Shown here piece by piece: positions 1-12,565 of a stretch of 64,000 nucleotides of DNA. The notes below the pieces were generated by a model, which ran no database searches, was not told the origin of the DNA, and saw only the letters and a program-made list of their open reading frames with translations. The first letter of the stretch is position 1. Every line of letters starts with the position of its first letter. The stretch spans positions 132,894,833-132,958,832 of the forward strand of contig CM053141.1 of the NCBI GenBank assembly GCA_028571685.1, given 5' to 3'. Both the position numbers and the translations under genes were made by a program. Source of the DNA: Heterohyrax brucei. Taxonomy: Eukaryota > Chordata > Mammalia > Hyracoidea > Procaviidae.

Positions 1-300
1 TTAGTCCTCTCGTTCTGTGGGTCACAAGCTTAGCTCCACTAATTCAAGTGCCCAGAGGCACCCCACTCTGCCAGGAAGCCTCTGTGCACAGGTACTCAAC
101 TCTCTGTGAGTCAGCTCCAGTGCTATCTCACACCAGTCTGGTTCTGCTGTTGCCACTGTTGTTTCCCAAAATCTACGCCTTCTTTGGTATCAGTAATTCT
201 CCTGGGTTCCTTTTGAGTCTTCTATCCATTTACAGTTTCAAAGCTGCTTCCACATTTTGGGTATTAGAGCAGCACCCCAACTTCCTGGTAACGAATTCTG
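1..300 (-). mobile_element. MaLR (ERVL-MaLR) internal region, 5' part, running off the left edge
   Basis: The minus strand is clearly homologous over its length to the internal segment at about 13384-13700. Both start with a PBS-like stretch and share the GGGGTGCTGCTCT block. It directly follows the LTR at 301-784. Confidence 0.75.
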
Positions 301-784
301 TTTTAGTTATCTAGCGCTGCTTTAACAGATTAACCACAAGTGGATGGCTTTAAAAAGAGGAATTTTGTCACAGTCCAGTAAGCTAAAAGTCAAAATTCAG
401 GTGGCAGCTTCAGGGAAGGCTTTCTCTGCTGGCACTGGAGGAAGATCCTCTTTGTCAATCTTCCCCTGAACTGGAAGCTTCTGAGGCACAGGGATCTGAG
501 TCCTTTCCAAAGGGCGCTAAGCTCCTGGCACTGCTTTTTGGTGGTTTAAGGTCACCAAATTTCTCTGTTAGCTCCTCTCCTTTATATCTCAAGAGACCTG
601 CCTCAAGGCGCAAAACAAACTCACACTTTGAATCCTGCCCCACCAACACAACTGCTGTCCACCCACCATCACTAACATCATAGAGGCAGGAATTCCAACA
701 CGGAAGAACATCACATAATACCAGGAATTACTGCCCAGCCAAACTGCTACAGATTTTTTAGGGAACACAGTTCAGTCCATGACA
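301..784 (-). mobile_element. MaLR-type LTR (5' LTR of the element at the left edge)
   Basis: Minus strand starts TGTCATGGACTGAACTGTGT and ends near GCAGCGCTAGATAACTAAA. Same family as the LTRs at 2711-3205, 14354-14870 and 34925-35440. Confidence 0.8.
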
Positions 785-786
785 AC

Positions 787-850
787 ACAGAAAACAAAAA
801 CTAAGACACATTTGCAAACAGGGCTCTATACATGGCATGTAGGTAGTACT
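787..850 (+). repeat. Partial third copy of the unit repeated at 8441-8668 and 9172-9416
   Basis: Shares AAAACTAAGAC, TTTGCAAACA and CTATACATGGCATGTAG with those copies. Origin unrecognised. Confidence 0.55.
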
Positions 851-869
851 CTGATATGTTGTTGTGGTT

Positions 870-2335
870 AGGTTCCATTCCTTTGTTTCTGATTGATACC
901 CTATGTGCAACAGAAAGAAATACTTCCCATTCAGTCCTTACAGCGCTTGCAGTCATTGTATCAGTCAGTCTCAGTATGGATCTTCCTCTTTTTCACTGAC
1001 TCTACCAAGCCTGAGATCCTTCTCCGGGGTCTAGTCCCTCCTGATGATAATAATAAAGTACACAAGGCAAAGTTTCACCATCGTTGCTTCTAAGGAGTGT
1101 TTTACAAGCTATACATCTTCCAGGACATGTTGGTTTATTCTTCTAGTATACTCAGTATTCTTCACCAACACTAACATTCGAAGGTATCTGTCCTTCTTTA
1201 GTCCTCCCTATTCATTTTCCAGTTTTCACATGCATATGAGTTGATTGAAAATACCATGGCTTGGGTCAGACACACCTTATTCCTCAAAGTGACATCTTTG
1301 CTTTTTAACACCCTGAAGAGGTCTTTTACAGCAGATTTTCCCAATCCAATGCCCCATTTGATTTCATGACTGCTGCTTGTATCACCATTGACTGTGGATC
1401 TAAGTAAAATGAAATCCTTGACAACTTCAATCTCTTTTCCATTCATCATGATACTGTCCATTTGTGAGAATTTTTGTTTTCCTCATGTTAAGGTGTAAAC
1501 CATCTTGAAGCTTGTAGTCTTTGATCCCTGTCATTAAGTTCTTCATGTCCTCTTTGCTTTCAGCAAGCAAGATTATGTAAGCACTCTTTGATGTGGTGAA
1601 AAACAATCTTTGATGTGGTGAAATTGTGCACTGCAGATTAGTAAGTAAACACAAGAAAGATCATACCTACTCTGCGTATTGGCTAATCTGTCCCTCATCA
1701 TATGCTACCTCCTGAAATGGTTGAATGTCAACCAATTCTTTTTGGTACACTGACTCTGTGTATTTCTTCCAGCTTCTTTTGATGTTTCCTGGGTCATTCA
1801 ATATTTTGTTCATAGAATCTTTTAATGTTGCAAGTTAAGGTCTGAATTTTTTCTTCCTATTTTTTCCACTTGAGGAATGTGGAGCACATTCTTCCCTTTT
1901 GATTTTTTTAACTCCAGGTCTTTGCTTATGTGGTTATAATACTTTATCTTCACAAGTTGCCCTTTGTAATCTTCTTTTCCACTCTTTTACTAACTACGAG
2001 GTCCACATGTATGCCATAGTTGCTGTTTATGTTGTTGAAAAAAAAGTATTTACAATGAAGACCCTGATCTTGCAAAATTCAGTCTCTAGCATCATATCTA
2101 TCACCAATGTCATATTTTCCAAATATGGATCCTTCTTTGTTTCCAACTTTCAACATTACAATCAAGAGTAATTAACAGTGTATCTTGGTTACATGTTTGA
2201 TCAATTTGAGATTGCAGAAGCTGGTGAAAATCTTAAATTTCTTAACTTTTGACCTCAGTGGTTAATGAGTAGATTTGAGAAATTCTTGTATTAGCTGGTA
2301 TTTCTTCTTTTTCCCAGTTTACAGACTTCGAGGCT
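870..2335 (-). mobile_element. RTE-type LINE, 3' two-fifths, decayed
   Basis: On the minus strand, matches the RTE copies at 54810-57680 and 46505-48660 from the endonuclease region to the 3' end. Includes IEVVKDFILLRS and the RT/C-terminal segment, but with several internal deletions and stops. The 3' end is near 870. Confidence 0.8.
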
Positions 2336-2427
2336 TTGTCAAATATCAGCTACTCATAGGTGGATGATATTATGTCTGGATTATCAATTCTGCTACAGTG
2401 GTCTACATATCTGTTTTTGTAGCAGTA

Positions 2428-2545
2428 TGAACCCAAGCCAAACCTACTGCCATAAAGTCTATTCTAGCTCAATTCCAGCAGCCCTCTAGGCAGAATAGAA
2501 CTGCCTCATAGAGTTTCCAAGGAGTAGGAGGCCAGTTTAAATACT
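2428..2545 (-). repeat. AfroSINE, partial
   Basis: Antisense hallmark GAACTGCCTCATAGAGTTTC with the preceding ACCTACTGCC. Inserted into the L1. Confidence 0.75.
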
Positions 2546-2710
2546 GTTGCCATGTAATAGGTTCTAAAGTCTGGTAGTGTGAGGCCTCCCTCTTTGTTCT
2601 TTTTCTTCAGTAATGACCTATCTGGGACTTCTTCCCTTTCCACGTGAAGTTGGAAATTTGTTTCTACATCTCATTGAAAAATGACACTGGAATTTGTATT
2701 GGGATTGAAT

Positions 2711-3205
2711 TGTTGTCTGTCATGGATTGAATGTGTTCCCCCAAAAATCTGTAACAAATTGGCTGTGCCATAATTCCTGATATTGTGTGATGTTCCTCCA
2801 TGTTGGAATTCCTGCCTCTACGATGTTAATAAGGATGGATTGGCAGCAGTTGTGTTGGTAGAGCAAGACTCAATGTGTAAATTTGTTTTGTGCCTTGAGG
2901 CAGTCTCTGCTACAAAAGGAAAAATCTGGCAGAGAGATTTGGTACCTCACACCACCAAGAAAGCAGCAGGAGAAGAAGAGCGCATCCTTCAGACCTGAGA
3001 TTCCTGTGTCAAGATGCTCCATGAACAAAGATGGATGCAACACAAGGACTTTCCTCCAAAGCTAACAATGAGGAAGCCTTCCCCTGGAGTGGACGTCCTG
3101 AATTTAGATTTGCAGCCTACTGGACTGTGTAAGAATAAACTTTTCTTTGCTGAAGCTGTCCATTCTGTGGTATTTCTGTTAGAGCAGCCCTAAATGACTA
3201 AGATA
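2711..3205 (+). mobile_element. Solo MaLR-type LTR inside the L1
   Basis: Begins near TGTCATGGATTGAATGTGTT (2718). Carries a polyadenylation signal in AAGAATAAACTTTTC (3131-3145) and ends TAAATGACTAAGA. L1 sequence continues on both sides. Confidence 0.8.
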
Positions 3206-3344
3206 GAATCTATAGATAGATCACTTTGGGTAGAATAGCCATTTTCATGATGTTGAATCTTCCTATCCGTGACCAAAGTAGGCTTCTCCACTTATGTATG
3301 TCTCTTTTGATTTCTTGCAATATTTTCTTATAATTTTTTTTATA

Positions 3345-3394
3345 TGGCCAAGCCAAGTGCCTTCAAGTCGGATCTGACTCATGTAGGCCTTTTA
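3345..3394 (-). repeat. AfroSINE-like tail fragment
   Basis: GCCAAGCCAAGTGCCTTCAA and AGTCGGATCTGACTCATG, about 45 bases and nothing else of a SINE, inside L1 sequence. Confidence 0.6.
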
Positions 3395-3656
3395 CATTTG
3401 TGGTCAGATTTATTCCAAAATATTTTATCCTTTGGGGGGCTATTGTAAATGTCATTGACTGGGTGATTTCCTCATTGATGTTCTCTCTGTTGGTGTAAAA
3501 ACTTCACTTGATTTCTGTATATTTATCTTGCATCCTGAGTTTTGCTAGACTATTCTATTAGTTCCAGTAGTTTCTTTGTGGATTCTGTAGGGTTTTCTGT
3601 GTATAGATCATGTTACCTACAAATAGAGGTACTTTTACTCCTTCCTTATGATTTCT

Positions 3657-5163
3657 TTTTTGTTGTTTTTTTTTTTTTTTTAGTTTTCTTTATTATTATT
3701 TCTTTATTTAATATGACAGTGAAAATGTAAATTCCCGTATAAATTTACATGCCCACCTATATGCAGCTTCCACTGCTCTCCCTGCCCGGTGACAGCACAC
3801 TATTCCTCTCTGCTCCATACATGTCTCATCCTCCCAACAGTTTCCTTTCCCCTCCTCTCCACCCACTCCTTCCTCCAGCCAGAGGTCAGCAGGATGATAT
3901 CCTATAGATGTATAGAACCATAAAGTGCATCCAATATATGGTCACTCTACACTGCCAAGTCCAATCCATTTGTGTCTGAAGAGTGGACCTTCGTTATGAT
4001 TTATGGGAAAGGGCAGCATCAGGGTTGGGGGCCATGTTCTCAGGGGAACCCCGAAACCCCTGGACCATCAATTGAGGTCTTTCAGTGGAGATCTCAGGGT
4101 GCACCCCTTTTTATTCTTGTGTTGCCAGTGAGACTCAACTCTGTGAGCTCCATCGTGGCTATCACTGGTGGTTGCCAGGCACCATCTGATTCTTCCAGTC
4201 TCAAGTCAATGTAGGCACCCAGTCATCTGGGTTTCTCTATCTTCTGGGTTGTCTTTACCCCATGTCATTTTGGTCCTTGGTGAGCATCCGTTCCTGCTGA
4301 GTTGGGACCACTTTCTATGTCCTCAGATGGCAGCTTGGCAGCCTTTAAGACCCCAGATGCCACTCACCAATGTGGGATTCAGAGAGCCCTGTTAGCAAAA
4401 CACTAGTTGTGCCAATTGGCCTCGATTTCGCCTAACAGCATGGTCCCCTGCCCTCCACCCTAGCTACTCTATCCTTGCAATATTGAGTTAAGATGGCCAT
4501 GATCCAAAAAACACAAAACAACAAATGTTGGAGGGGCTGTGGAGAAAGTGGAACCCTCCTACACTGTTGATGGGGTTGCAAAATGGTCCAGCCTCTTTGG
4601 AAAGCAATCTGGTGCTTCCTTACAAAAATAGATATTGATATAACATTTGGCCCAGTAATTCCACTACTTGGAATATATCCTACAGAATCAAGCCTTTCAC
4701 ACCAACGGACACATGCACAAGAATGTTTATCACAGCACAGTCCACAATAGCAAAAATATGGAATCAACCGAGATGCCCAACAATAGAAGAATGGATAGAT
4801 AAACTATGGTACATATACTCAATGGAGCACTATGCAATGATAAAGAATAACGATTCCAGGAAACATCTCCTAACCTGGTTTCAACTGGAAGACATTATGT
4901 TGAGTGAAAGTAGTCAGCGACAAAAGGACCAATATTGTATGATAAGATCTCTATGATAAGATCTCAAAAACAGACTTGTGTATAGAAGAAAAGACTCTTT
5001 GACAGCTGCAAGGAAGGGGAGGGAGGGAGGGCGAGGCGGGGAGGGTTTAGATAATTGCTAGAATTCTGGTTTGGAGAAATTGGTGATAGCACACATTAGA
5101 AACAAGAACAACATTAAGTGGACTTCAACATAACTCGAGTACTCCTTCCATCTTAACTCAATA
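3657..5163 (-). mobile_element. L1 insertion with 5' inversion (twin priming)
   Basis: Bounded by exact 15-bp copies of TTCCTTATGATTTCT at 3642-3656 and 5164-5178. The left end is a T-rich run (poly-A on the minus strand, preceded there by AATAAAG). Positions 3683 to about 4485 are L1 3' UTR sequence in antisense, while about 4490-4956 is the L1 ORF2 3' end in sense on the plus strand, followed by 3' UTR start sequence. Opposite orientations of two parts of one transcript inside one duplication is the twin-priming signature. Confidence 0.82.
4723..4956 (+). pseudogene. L1 ORF2p C-terminal fragment (inverted part of the insertion)
   Basis: Open frame of 77 codons. IAKIWNQPRCPTIEEWIDKL and YSMEHYAMIKN match the end of L1 ORF2p. 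No promoter and no N-terminal domains. Confidence 0.75.
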
Positions 5164-5389
5164 TTCCTTATGATTTCTGATGCCCTTTATTTCTTTATCT
5201 TGCTAGAACCTCCAATACAATGTTAAATGAAAGTGGTGACCTTGGACATCCTTGTCTGGTTCCCATTCTCAATCCCTCCATTTATGATGATTTTGCCTCT
5301 TGGCTTTGTATAAATGCCCTTTATTATGCTGAAGAACTACCCTTCTACACATATTTTGCTGAGAGTTTTTAACACAATGACTGTTGGAC

Positions 5390-5503
5390 TTTGTTGATTT
5401 ACATCATCCATATCTTTATTGAGCTTTCTTCTGGATGTTTTGTCCTTCACTCAAAGTGGTGACTTGAAATCATCTACTATTGTCATGAAGCTTTTTGTTT
5501 CTG
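5390..5503 (+). repeat. Internal duplicate of 6791-6903 within the L1
   Basis: About 113 bases, roughly 90% identical by eye to 6791-6903, in the same orientation. The 6791 copy sits at its expected place in the endonuclease region; the 5390 copy interrupts RT sequence. Confidence 0.65.
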
Positions 5504-6279
5504 CATCAATTGATAAAACAAGTGGTTCTTCAATTTTGTTTCATTTTTGTGGTTGATTATATTGTTTGTTTTTCTAATGTCAAACCATCCATGCATTCCT
5601 GGTATGAATTGCATTTAGTCATGGTGAATTCATTTTTTAAAATGTTGAATTCTATTGGCTAGAATGTTGTTGAGATTTTTGCATCTAAGTTCATGAAAGA
5701 TATTGGTCTGCAGTTTTCCTTTTTTTTTTGTGCTGTCTTGACCTCATTTAGGTATCATGGTTATGCTGGGTTCATAGAATGAATTTGGGTGTATGCCATC
5801 ATTTCCTATGCTCTGAAATACCTCCAGTATCAGGGGTGTTAACTCTTGTCTAAAAGTTCCAATAAAGACTTCAAGGCCAGGGCTTTTTTGTTATTGTTGG
5901 GAGTTTTTAAATTGCCTTTTGAATCTTTCTCTCTCTCTCTTTTTTTTTCTTCTTGTTATTAGTTTATTTAGCTGTCTACTTCTGTTTGTGTGGGTTTAGG
6001 TAGGTAGTACACTTTTAGAAATCTGTTCATTTCCTTCAGGATTTCAAATTAGAGTACAATTTTTTTGTAGTATTATTTTGTGATTTTTTTTAAAATTTCA
6101 GTTGGATCTGTTGTCCTCATCACCAGTCTCTTTTGTTATTTGGGTTAATTGCTTCTTCTCCCATTTTTCTTTTGTGAGTTTGGCTGGTGATTATTGACTT
6201 TGCTGATCATTTCAAAGAACCAGTTTTTGGTCTTGCTAATGCTATCATTTTTCTATTCTCTAATTCATTTAGCTCTGCT

Positions 6280-7249
6280 TTAAATTTTCTTATTTGCTTT
6301 CTTCTGGTACCTACCTGAGGGCATATCTTGCTGCTCTCTTTCTACCTGTTCAAGGTGTAGGATTAATGCATTGATTTGGGTCCTTTTTTCTTTTTGAATG
6401 TGTGCATTTATTGAAATAAATTGATTTCTGAGCACTGTTTGTGCTGTGCCCCAAAGTTTATGGGTGGATGTGTTTTCATTCTCATTTGACTCTGAATTTC
6501 TTTTTCTGTCCTTGATTTCTTCTATAATAGAACTTTTTTGAGCAGGGAGTGGTTCAGTTTCTACATGTATGATTTTTTTTTTCCTCTTGCCTTCTCTGTT
6601 AGTGATTTCTACTTCTATCACTTTATGGTCTGAAAAGATACTTTGTAATGTGTCAGTGTTTTGAACTTTGTTAAGGCTTGAAATGACCTCATATATGATC
6701 TGTTCTGGAGAATGCTCCATGTGCATTGGAAACGATGATATCTTTGTCTGCTTTTGGGTGGAGTGTTCTGTATATGTCTATGAGGTCAAGTTTGTTGATT
6801 TTTATCATCCATATCTTTACTGAGCTTCCTTCTAGATGTTCTGTCCTTCACTCAAAGTGGTGATTTGAAGTCATCTACTATTATTATGAAACCCTTTGTT
6901 ACTGTTTTCAATGCAGTTAGTGTTTATGTATTTTGAAGCTCTGTCATTAGGTGTGTAAATTTTTAATATGGTTATGTCCTCCTGGAGTATTGACCCTTTA
7001 ATCGTTTTATAAATGTCTTTCCTTATCCAATGGTACAGATTTTACTTCAAAGTCTCTTGGAATATTTGTATCCCTGCTCTGTTTTGAATGTTGTTTGCTT
7101 AATATGTTTTCTTCCTGTCCGTTGAGTTTTAGTTTGTTCATGTCTTTAAGTCTAAGTAAAATACACTTCCTGTAGGCAGCATATGGAGAGGTCATTTTTG
7201 TTGTTGTTGTTGTTTTGAATCCAATCTTTCTGTCTCTTTTTTGGTGCAT
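6280..7249 (-). pseudogene. L1 ORF2p endonuclease-region fragments
   Basis: Minus-strand frames 7249-7007 and 6726-6280 match the endonuclease and linker of L1 ORF2p (YAAYRKCILLRLKDMNKLK; SDHKVIEVEITNREGK). Broken by stops, so non-functional. Confidence 0.7.
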
Positions 7250-7714
7250 TTAATCCGTTCATATTCAACATAATTGTTGACAGGTATGAATTTTGTGCTG
7301 TCATTTCAGTGTCTTTTTTTTCTGTGCATTATAGATAATTCTTTTGTTCCACTCAATTTTCTGTACTGAGTCATTTTTCTTTATGTAATTTCTTTTCATC
7401 TTTTTACTTGTTGTTGGTTTTCTATTTCATGAAATTTCTTGCTTTTTATTTTGATGTTTATGATTGTTAATTTATGATTACCTTTATATTTATCCCCGTT
7501 TTTCTACATGTAAATCAGTCTTTCATTTCTTTGTATTTCCTTCACTTCCTCTCCAAATGAAAGCTCTGTGACTGCATTTTCTTTTAAGTGCCTCTTTTTT
7601 TGTTATAATGGTTACACAATGACATCTCTGTTTTCTTATTTTCAGTGTTTTGCCTTTGACTCATTTTTGTGACTTCCCTATTTGAGTTGATATCCATTTG
7701 CTCTGTTCTACAGT

Positions 7715-8222
7715 CTAGTATTTAATTGTTCCCTGTTTTATAACCAAAGAAATCCTTTTAATATGTCTTGTAGTTTGAGTTTGGTTTTTTGCAAATTCCC
7801 TAAATTTCTGTTTATCTGTAAATGTCATAATTTTGCCATCACATTTGTGAGACAGTTTTGCTGGATATATAATTCTCAGCTGGCAATTATTTTCCTTCAG
7901 GGCTTTGCATATGTCATCCCATTCCCTTCTTGCCTGTATAGTTTCTACTGAGTAGTCCAAGCCTAGTCTTACTGACTCTGCTTTGCAGATTATTTTTCAT
8001 TTTTTCGCTAACCACTTTTAAAACCCTCTCCTTATCTTTATTTTTGGTGAGCTTGATTATAATAAGTCTTGATGTCTTTCTTTTGGGATCTACCTTATAT
8101 GGATTTTCATGAGTATCTTGGATAGGTATCTTCTTATCTGTCATGATATTAGGGATGTTTTCTGTCAAGAAATCTTCAACAATTCTCTTTGCATTTTCTG
8201 TTGTGTCCCCCCCAGCCCCCAT
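7715..8222 (-). pseudogene. L1 ORF1p C-terminal fragments
   Basis: Two frame-shifted pieces (8222-7914 and 7960-7715) cover the RRM and C-terminal RNA-binding domain of an L1 ORF1 protein. Blocks: DPKRKTSRLIIIKLTKNKDK and PAKLSHKCDGKIMTFTDKQK. The overlap between two frames marks a frameshift. Confidence 0.8.
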
Positions 8223-8440
8223 TATGGCACCCCAGTCACTAGTACGTTATTCCTCTTGACAGAATCCCACATTACTTTTAGTGTTTCTTCATTTTTTAAA
8301 AATTCTTTTATTTTTCATCAAATATGTTGGTGTCAGTTGCTTAAGTCTCACTAATTCTGCATTCCATTGCCTCAGTTCTGCTCCTTTGGCTTTCTACTGA
8401 GTTGTCTAACTGTGTAATTTTATAATTACATCAGAATATA

Positions 8441-8668
8441 CAGAAAACTATAAAATTAAAACTAAGACTCAGCCATGCAATTTTTGCAAACAGAATTCTA
8501 TACATGGCATGTAGTTCACATGCTTTAAACAGCTAACATAATAAATATTAGCTTTTAATTCTTGAGAAATTAATGTGGCTGTTGTTAAGTCATTCCTCAC
8601 CATTATCAGTCTTTTAGTCACTTTCCTTAAGATTAAAATTATAGTGAGATAATGTCATTAAATTGTTG
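8441..8668 (+). repeat. Direct repeat, copy 1 (unrecognised unit)
   Basis: Matches 9172-9416 over its length. Shared blocks: GCAATTTTTGCAAACA, CTATACAT-GCATGTAGTT, TTAATTCTTGAGAAA and GGCTGTTGTTAAGTCATTCC. Confidence 0.75.
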
Positions 8669-8779
8669 AACTTCTGGTTTTGTCTCTTAAGGAATTCTTG
8701 AAGCCAGTTCAGTTCATCATTAAGTTCTGCTATGCTTTGCCTGATTGCCTTTCTGATCTCTTGAACATTTCAGCTTCTA

Positions 8780-8878
8780 CCATTGCATGAGTTGTTTCCT
8801 TTATATAAATATTTCCTCTATACATGTTATATGTGTTACTGGTTTTGCCTCCCTAAGGTTTTGTCCCAGCCTAAGACA
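8780..8878 (+). repeat. 3' end of an ERV-L-type LTR
   Basis: TGTTACTGGTTTTGCCTCCC and CAGCCTAAGACA match the 3' end of the LTR at 45541. Only about 100 bases survive. Confidence 0.55.
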
Positions 8879-9171
8879 AGTGTGCAACAGCTGCCTCTTC
8901 ACAGTAGAGTCAACTTTAATGACATGGATGGAGCAGATCTTTCAGGACCTTTGTTACTGACATGGCAAGACTTAAAATGAGAAGAAACAGCCACAAATAT
9001 TTTATTCATTCTTTTGATGACAGAGAAAACAAACTTACCAAGTTCGCCTGTAAGAATTTATCTGGCACTGTAGGGCTGAGGTCTCCTTTGTATTTTTGCT
9101 CCGAGATGGAATTAGAAGCAGGGAAATAAGTTTTTAAGTATAAGTAAAAAAAGAAAAGAGGGAGAGAAATA

Positions 9172-9416
9172 TTTAGAAAAACAATAAAATAAAAACTAAT
9201 ATCTAGCCTGGCAATTTTTGCAAACAAAATTCTATACATAGCATGTAGTTAGCATGTAGTTAGTTAGTTAGTTAGTTAGTTAAGTTAGTTAACTAACTTA
9301 ATAAACATTAACTATTAATTCTTGAGAAACTTATCTGGCTGTTGTTAAGTCATTCCTAAACATTATCAGTCTTTTAGCCACTTTAAAATTATAGCAAGAA
9401 AACGTCAGTAAATTGT
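9172..9416 (+). repeat. Direct repeat, copy 2, with internal GTTA expansion
   Basis: Second copy of the unit at 8441. Carries a tandem GTTA run (about 9247-9299) that ends in a palindromic TTAGTTAACTAA. Confidence 0.75.
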
Positions 9417-9554
9417 TTTAGTTTGTGACCTAAAACTGCCTACTGCTTGGTGTGGGACACCATTATTAACAATTCCTCCAGAATGTAATCTATGTTGGAG
9501 ATGTATTTCCCCAAAAGGAAATTAGGGGGAGAATTTCTTTTAAAAGGTAAGTAA

Positions 9555-9616
9555 AACTCTGGCCTCTAAGGTCACCATGAGTTGGATCCGACTCGACGAC
9601 ACTGGGTTTTTTTAAA
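9555..9616 (+). repeat. AfroSINE 3' tail fragment
   Basis: GTCACCATGAGTTGGATCCG, then ACTCGACGACACTGGGTTTT. Confidence 0.65.
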
Positions 9617-9619
9617 CTA

Positions 9620-11280
9620 AGTGTTAGCTGAGAAACAATAGCTGTCCACTACAAGTCTAATCAGTGTTAGACAATGAATCTATAAAAAAGAAGTATGCAC
9701 AGAGATAAAGATCCCATGTGCTCAGAGAGCAAGTGCTTTATTCTTGGGGACACCAGCAGCCTAGGAGAAATTATCAGTTGTCCATTTGGACTGGAAAAGA
9801 GTATGCATGAGAAGGTAGGGTCTGCAATTGATGAAGTGGGAAATTGGAACCAGATTTAAAAAGAAAAAAAAGCCTTAAATGTCATTTAGGGTGCTTGAAA
9901 CTTAGTTTACAGGAAATTGAGAAATCAAATTTGTAATAGAAAAACAGAGGAAAAAGAATGCTATGTAGTGGTGCAGGGTTTTAAAGCATATAATGTAACC
10001 ATTTTGACAAGCACCCTAAGATTTGTTTGTCTTCCAGTAGCTAACCTCTTTGAAAATACTGTACACAAAAGTCTCCCCATGATATTTCAAATCAACAGTT
10101 CATTGGTGTCAGGTTAGATTTACGTTTGACAATGATGGGGAAATAAATGTGCACACACATGACAAAATAGCTCCAAAAACAACTTTCTGGCTTTTCTTGT
10201 GAAAGATCACAGTACCTTGAATGTCTTTCAAGGTGTTCCAAAATGACCTCAAATTACTTAAGAGGAGATGAGGGGAAGTCAGTTATCAAGTTCTATGTTA
10301 AATTATATTTAATTTAGTGAAGTATATTAGTGAACATGAGTTCAAAGGAAAAAACATATATGCTGTTATGCAATATTCTCCTCATTGCTTTAAAAACTAA
10401 TAATTGGTTTTGGTAATGGATCCAGGCAGTAATTATAAATGGCTCCTAAAATGATAGTGAATGAATCAGACTGACCACATTGAACATTGTGATCAATATT
10501 ACCATCTCCAAAACATGTCCCAGGAGGCATCCTGAACTTCTTAATGTGACAGTGTTGTGAATGACACAGTACCACCTCTGAAGTCTTCTAGTTCCTCCAA
10601 ATCAAACCTACATCTAATCAAGCCTCTATATCTGACTTTTAATCGCAGTGCAGGAAACAGAAGAATGTTAAATTACACCACCAGGACACAATCAGCAAAA
10701 TCCAGGATGCAGGAGTGTTATAAGTCAACATCCTTGTGCTTTTTCCATAAATAAATAGAAGAAAAAGGAAATAATGTATTTTTACATAGATTTAAGACAC
10801 ATAGTAACTACATGGTGAGTATGGACATTATATGATCATAATTCAAACAAATCAGTTTTTAATAGCAGAAAGAAAAGACGAGACACTTGGTGAAATTTGA
10901 ATACTGACTAGGTATTTGATGATATTAAGGAACTGCTAATTTGTTAATTTTTTAGGAAAAATAATGGCATTGTAGTAATGTTAGGGGAGAGTTCTAGTCT
11001 TTTAGAGATATCTACTGAATAACTTGGATGAAATAATATATAATCTCTTGAATTTGTTGTAAAATAACAGAATAGGAAGAGGGTTTGAGAAGCAGTGAGT
11101 AAACAATAGAAAAAACAATACTTGTCATGGGCTGATAACTGCTGATGCCAAAGAATGTGTATACGGAGGTTCTTCATACTATTCTAATTTTATATGTTTC
11201 AAATTTTCCATTAGGAAGTAATGCATGGTATAAGTTGAGAAACTTTAAAATATGCAAAAAAAATATGAAGCAAAAGTAAA
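9620..11280. other. No gene or repeat recognised
   Basis: AT-rich sequence without open frames of coding character; no repeat family recognised by eye. Confidence 0.5.
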
Positions 11281-11287
11281 ACATTTC

Positions 11288-11435
11288 ATTTACCCTGGTG
11301 ATATAGTAGTTAAGAGCTATGGATACTAACCAAAAGGTTACTAGATCAATACATCAGGCACTCCTTGGAAACTCTATTGAGGCATTTCCACTGTGTCTTG
11401 CTGGGTTACTGTGAGTCAGAATCAACATCTGGACT
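11288..11435 (+). repeat. AfroSINE
   Basis: ACCCTGGTGATATAGTAGTT head, CTCCTTGGAAACTCTATTGA body, GTGAGTCAGAATCAACATC tail. Confidence 0.8.
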
Positions 11436-11633
11436 CTGTCACAAAACATAACACACATCCCTTTAATTAGCTCTTTAGAAAAAATTGGCCATTGTTGTAT
11501 GTGAGATGATATTTGTAGAAACTAAGCTTCTCATATTGTAGTGGCATTTGATTTAATATCTTTTGAGTGGCTACTAAACAGTAGTAAAGTTGTGATGCTG
11601 TGAGCTGACTTTTTTGTGAGGCACCTCACAAAA

Positions 11634-11742
11634 AATTGCACATCCCACTACCCCCTCACTGAGGATGAACTAGCCGTCTACTCCATTGTCTTTGAACATG
11701 AGTGAGACACTCCCTCTGGATGGTGTAACATTAGAAAGGGGC
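11634..11742 (+). repeat. Inverted-repeat partner of 12991-13104
   Basis: About 110 bases matching the reverse complement of 12991-13104 at roughly 90% by eye. Preceded by a perfect 11-base stem, TTTTTGTGAGG / CCTCACAAAAA (11611-11634). Family unknown. Confidence 0.7.
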
Positions 11743-12399
11743 ACTGCACTCTTTGCCTCTAGAATTCAGAGCGTTTTTTAACACATATACAGTCAGTGTA
11801 GAGTGGGTTGCATGGTTGCATCAGTGAAATTAATTTGTTCATATCAACTGACTGAAATGATTTTAGTGGAACCAGGATGCAAGGATTGATTTTGAAAATA
11901 CAAAATGTTCTGATGAACAAAGTACAACTCAGATTTTCTAGCAAATTTAAATGAAAACATTATTTGAGGCTGACGCATTCACACTGGCTTCTTGTTGGGT
12001 CATTGAGAGAGAAGCAATCCCAGAGGGATCCCTGTAGCAAAATTGTGAAACCTTGTACACTAAAAGAGAGAAAAGAAGAGTATGTAAATTTTTCCATGTC
12101 TCTTATTCTAAAGTATTCCCTTGAGGAACTGAGTTTCAGGGGCAGTTAGTAAATAAGGCTTATGTGTGCCTGAAAAAACTTCTGAAACTCTGAAAGAATA
12201 ACACAATAAGATGATTGCCTAATGACTGAAAGGTACCTCTGGTCAGCTTGGGTGCAAAGGGAAATTTTGGCTGGATATTTTCTAGAAAACAGGTTACCTA
12301 AATTGGTAAAGAAGTTACACCATGTGTGCAATTTCCATCTCATCCTTTTCATTTCATCCCCTTAGATTTCTGATTTGCATGGCAAATTTAGCCCAGTTT

Positions 12400-12565
12400 G
12401 TCTGGAACACTGGTGGTACAGTGGTTACCAGCTAGACTGCAAACCAAAAGATCAACAGTTGGAATCCACCAGCCACTCTTTGGAAGACCTACAGAGAAGT
12501 TCTAGCCTGTCCTATAGCGTCACTGTGAATTAGAATTAACTAGATGACAACACAGATTTGGTTTC
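12400..12565 (+). repeat. AfroSINE
   Basis: ACACTGGTGGTACAGTGGTT head and TGTCCTATAGCGTCACTGTG, ending at ACACAGATTTGGTTT. Confidence 0.8.

Larger units (their letters stand above)
2370..8780 (-). mobile_element. Old L1 LINE, minus strand, with nested insertions
   Basis: The minus strand shows ORF1 C-terminal sequence (ENIPNIMTDKKIPIQ at about 8160; ETIQARREWDDICKALKEN at about 7935). ORF2 endonuclease pieces follow at 7249-6280, then RT sequence through about 5200, and it resumes at 3641 and 2717. Many stops and frameshifts. Interrupted by a MaLR LTR (2711-3205), a SINE tail fragment (about 3345), a younger L1 (3657-5163) and an AfroSINE (2428-2545). The 5' end is unclear beyond about 8450. 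Confidence 0.85.
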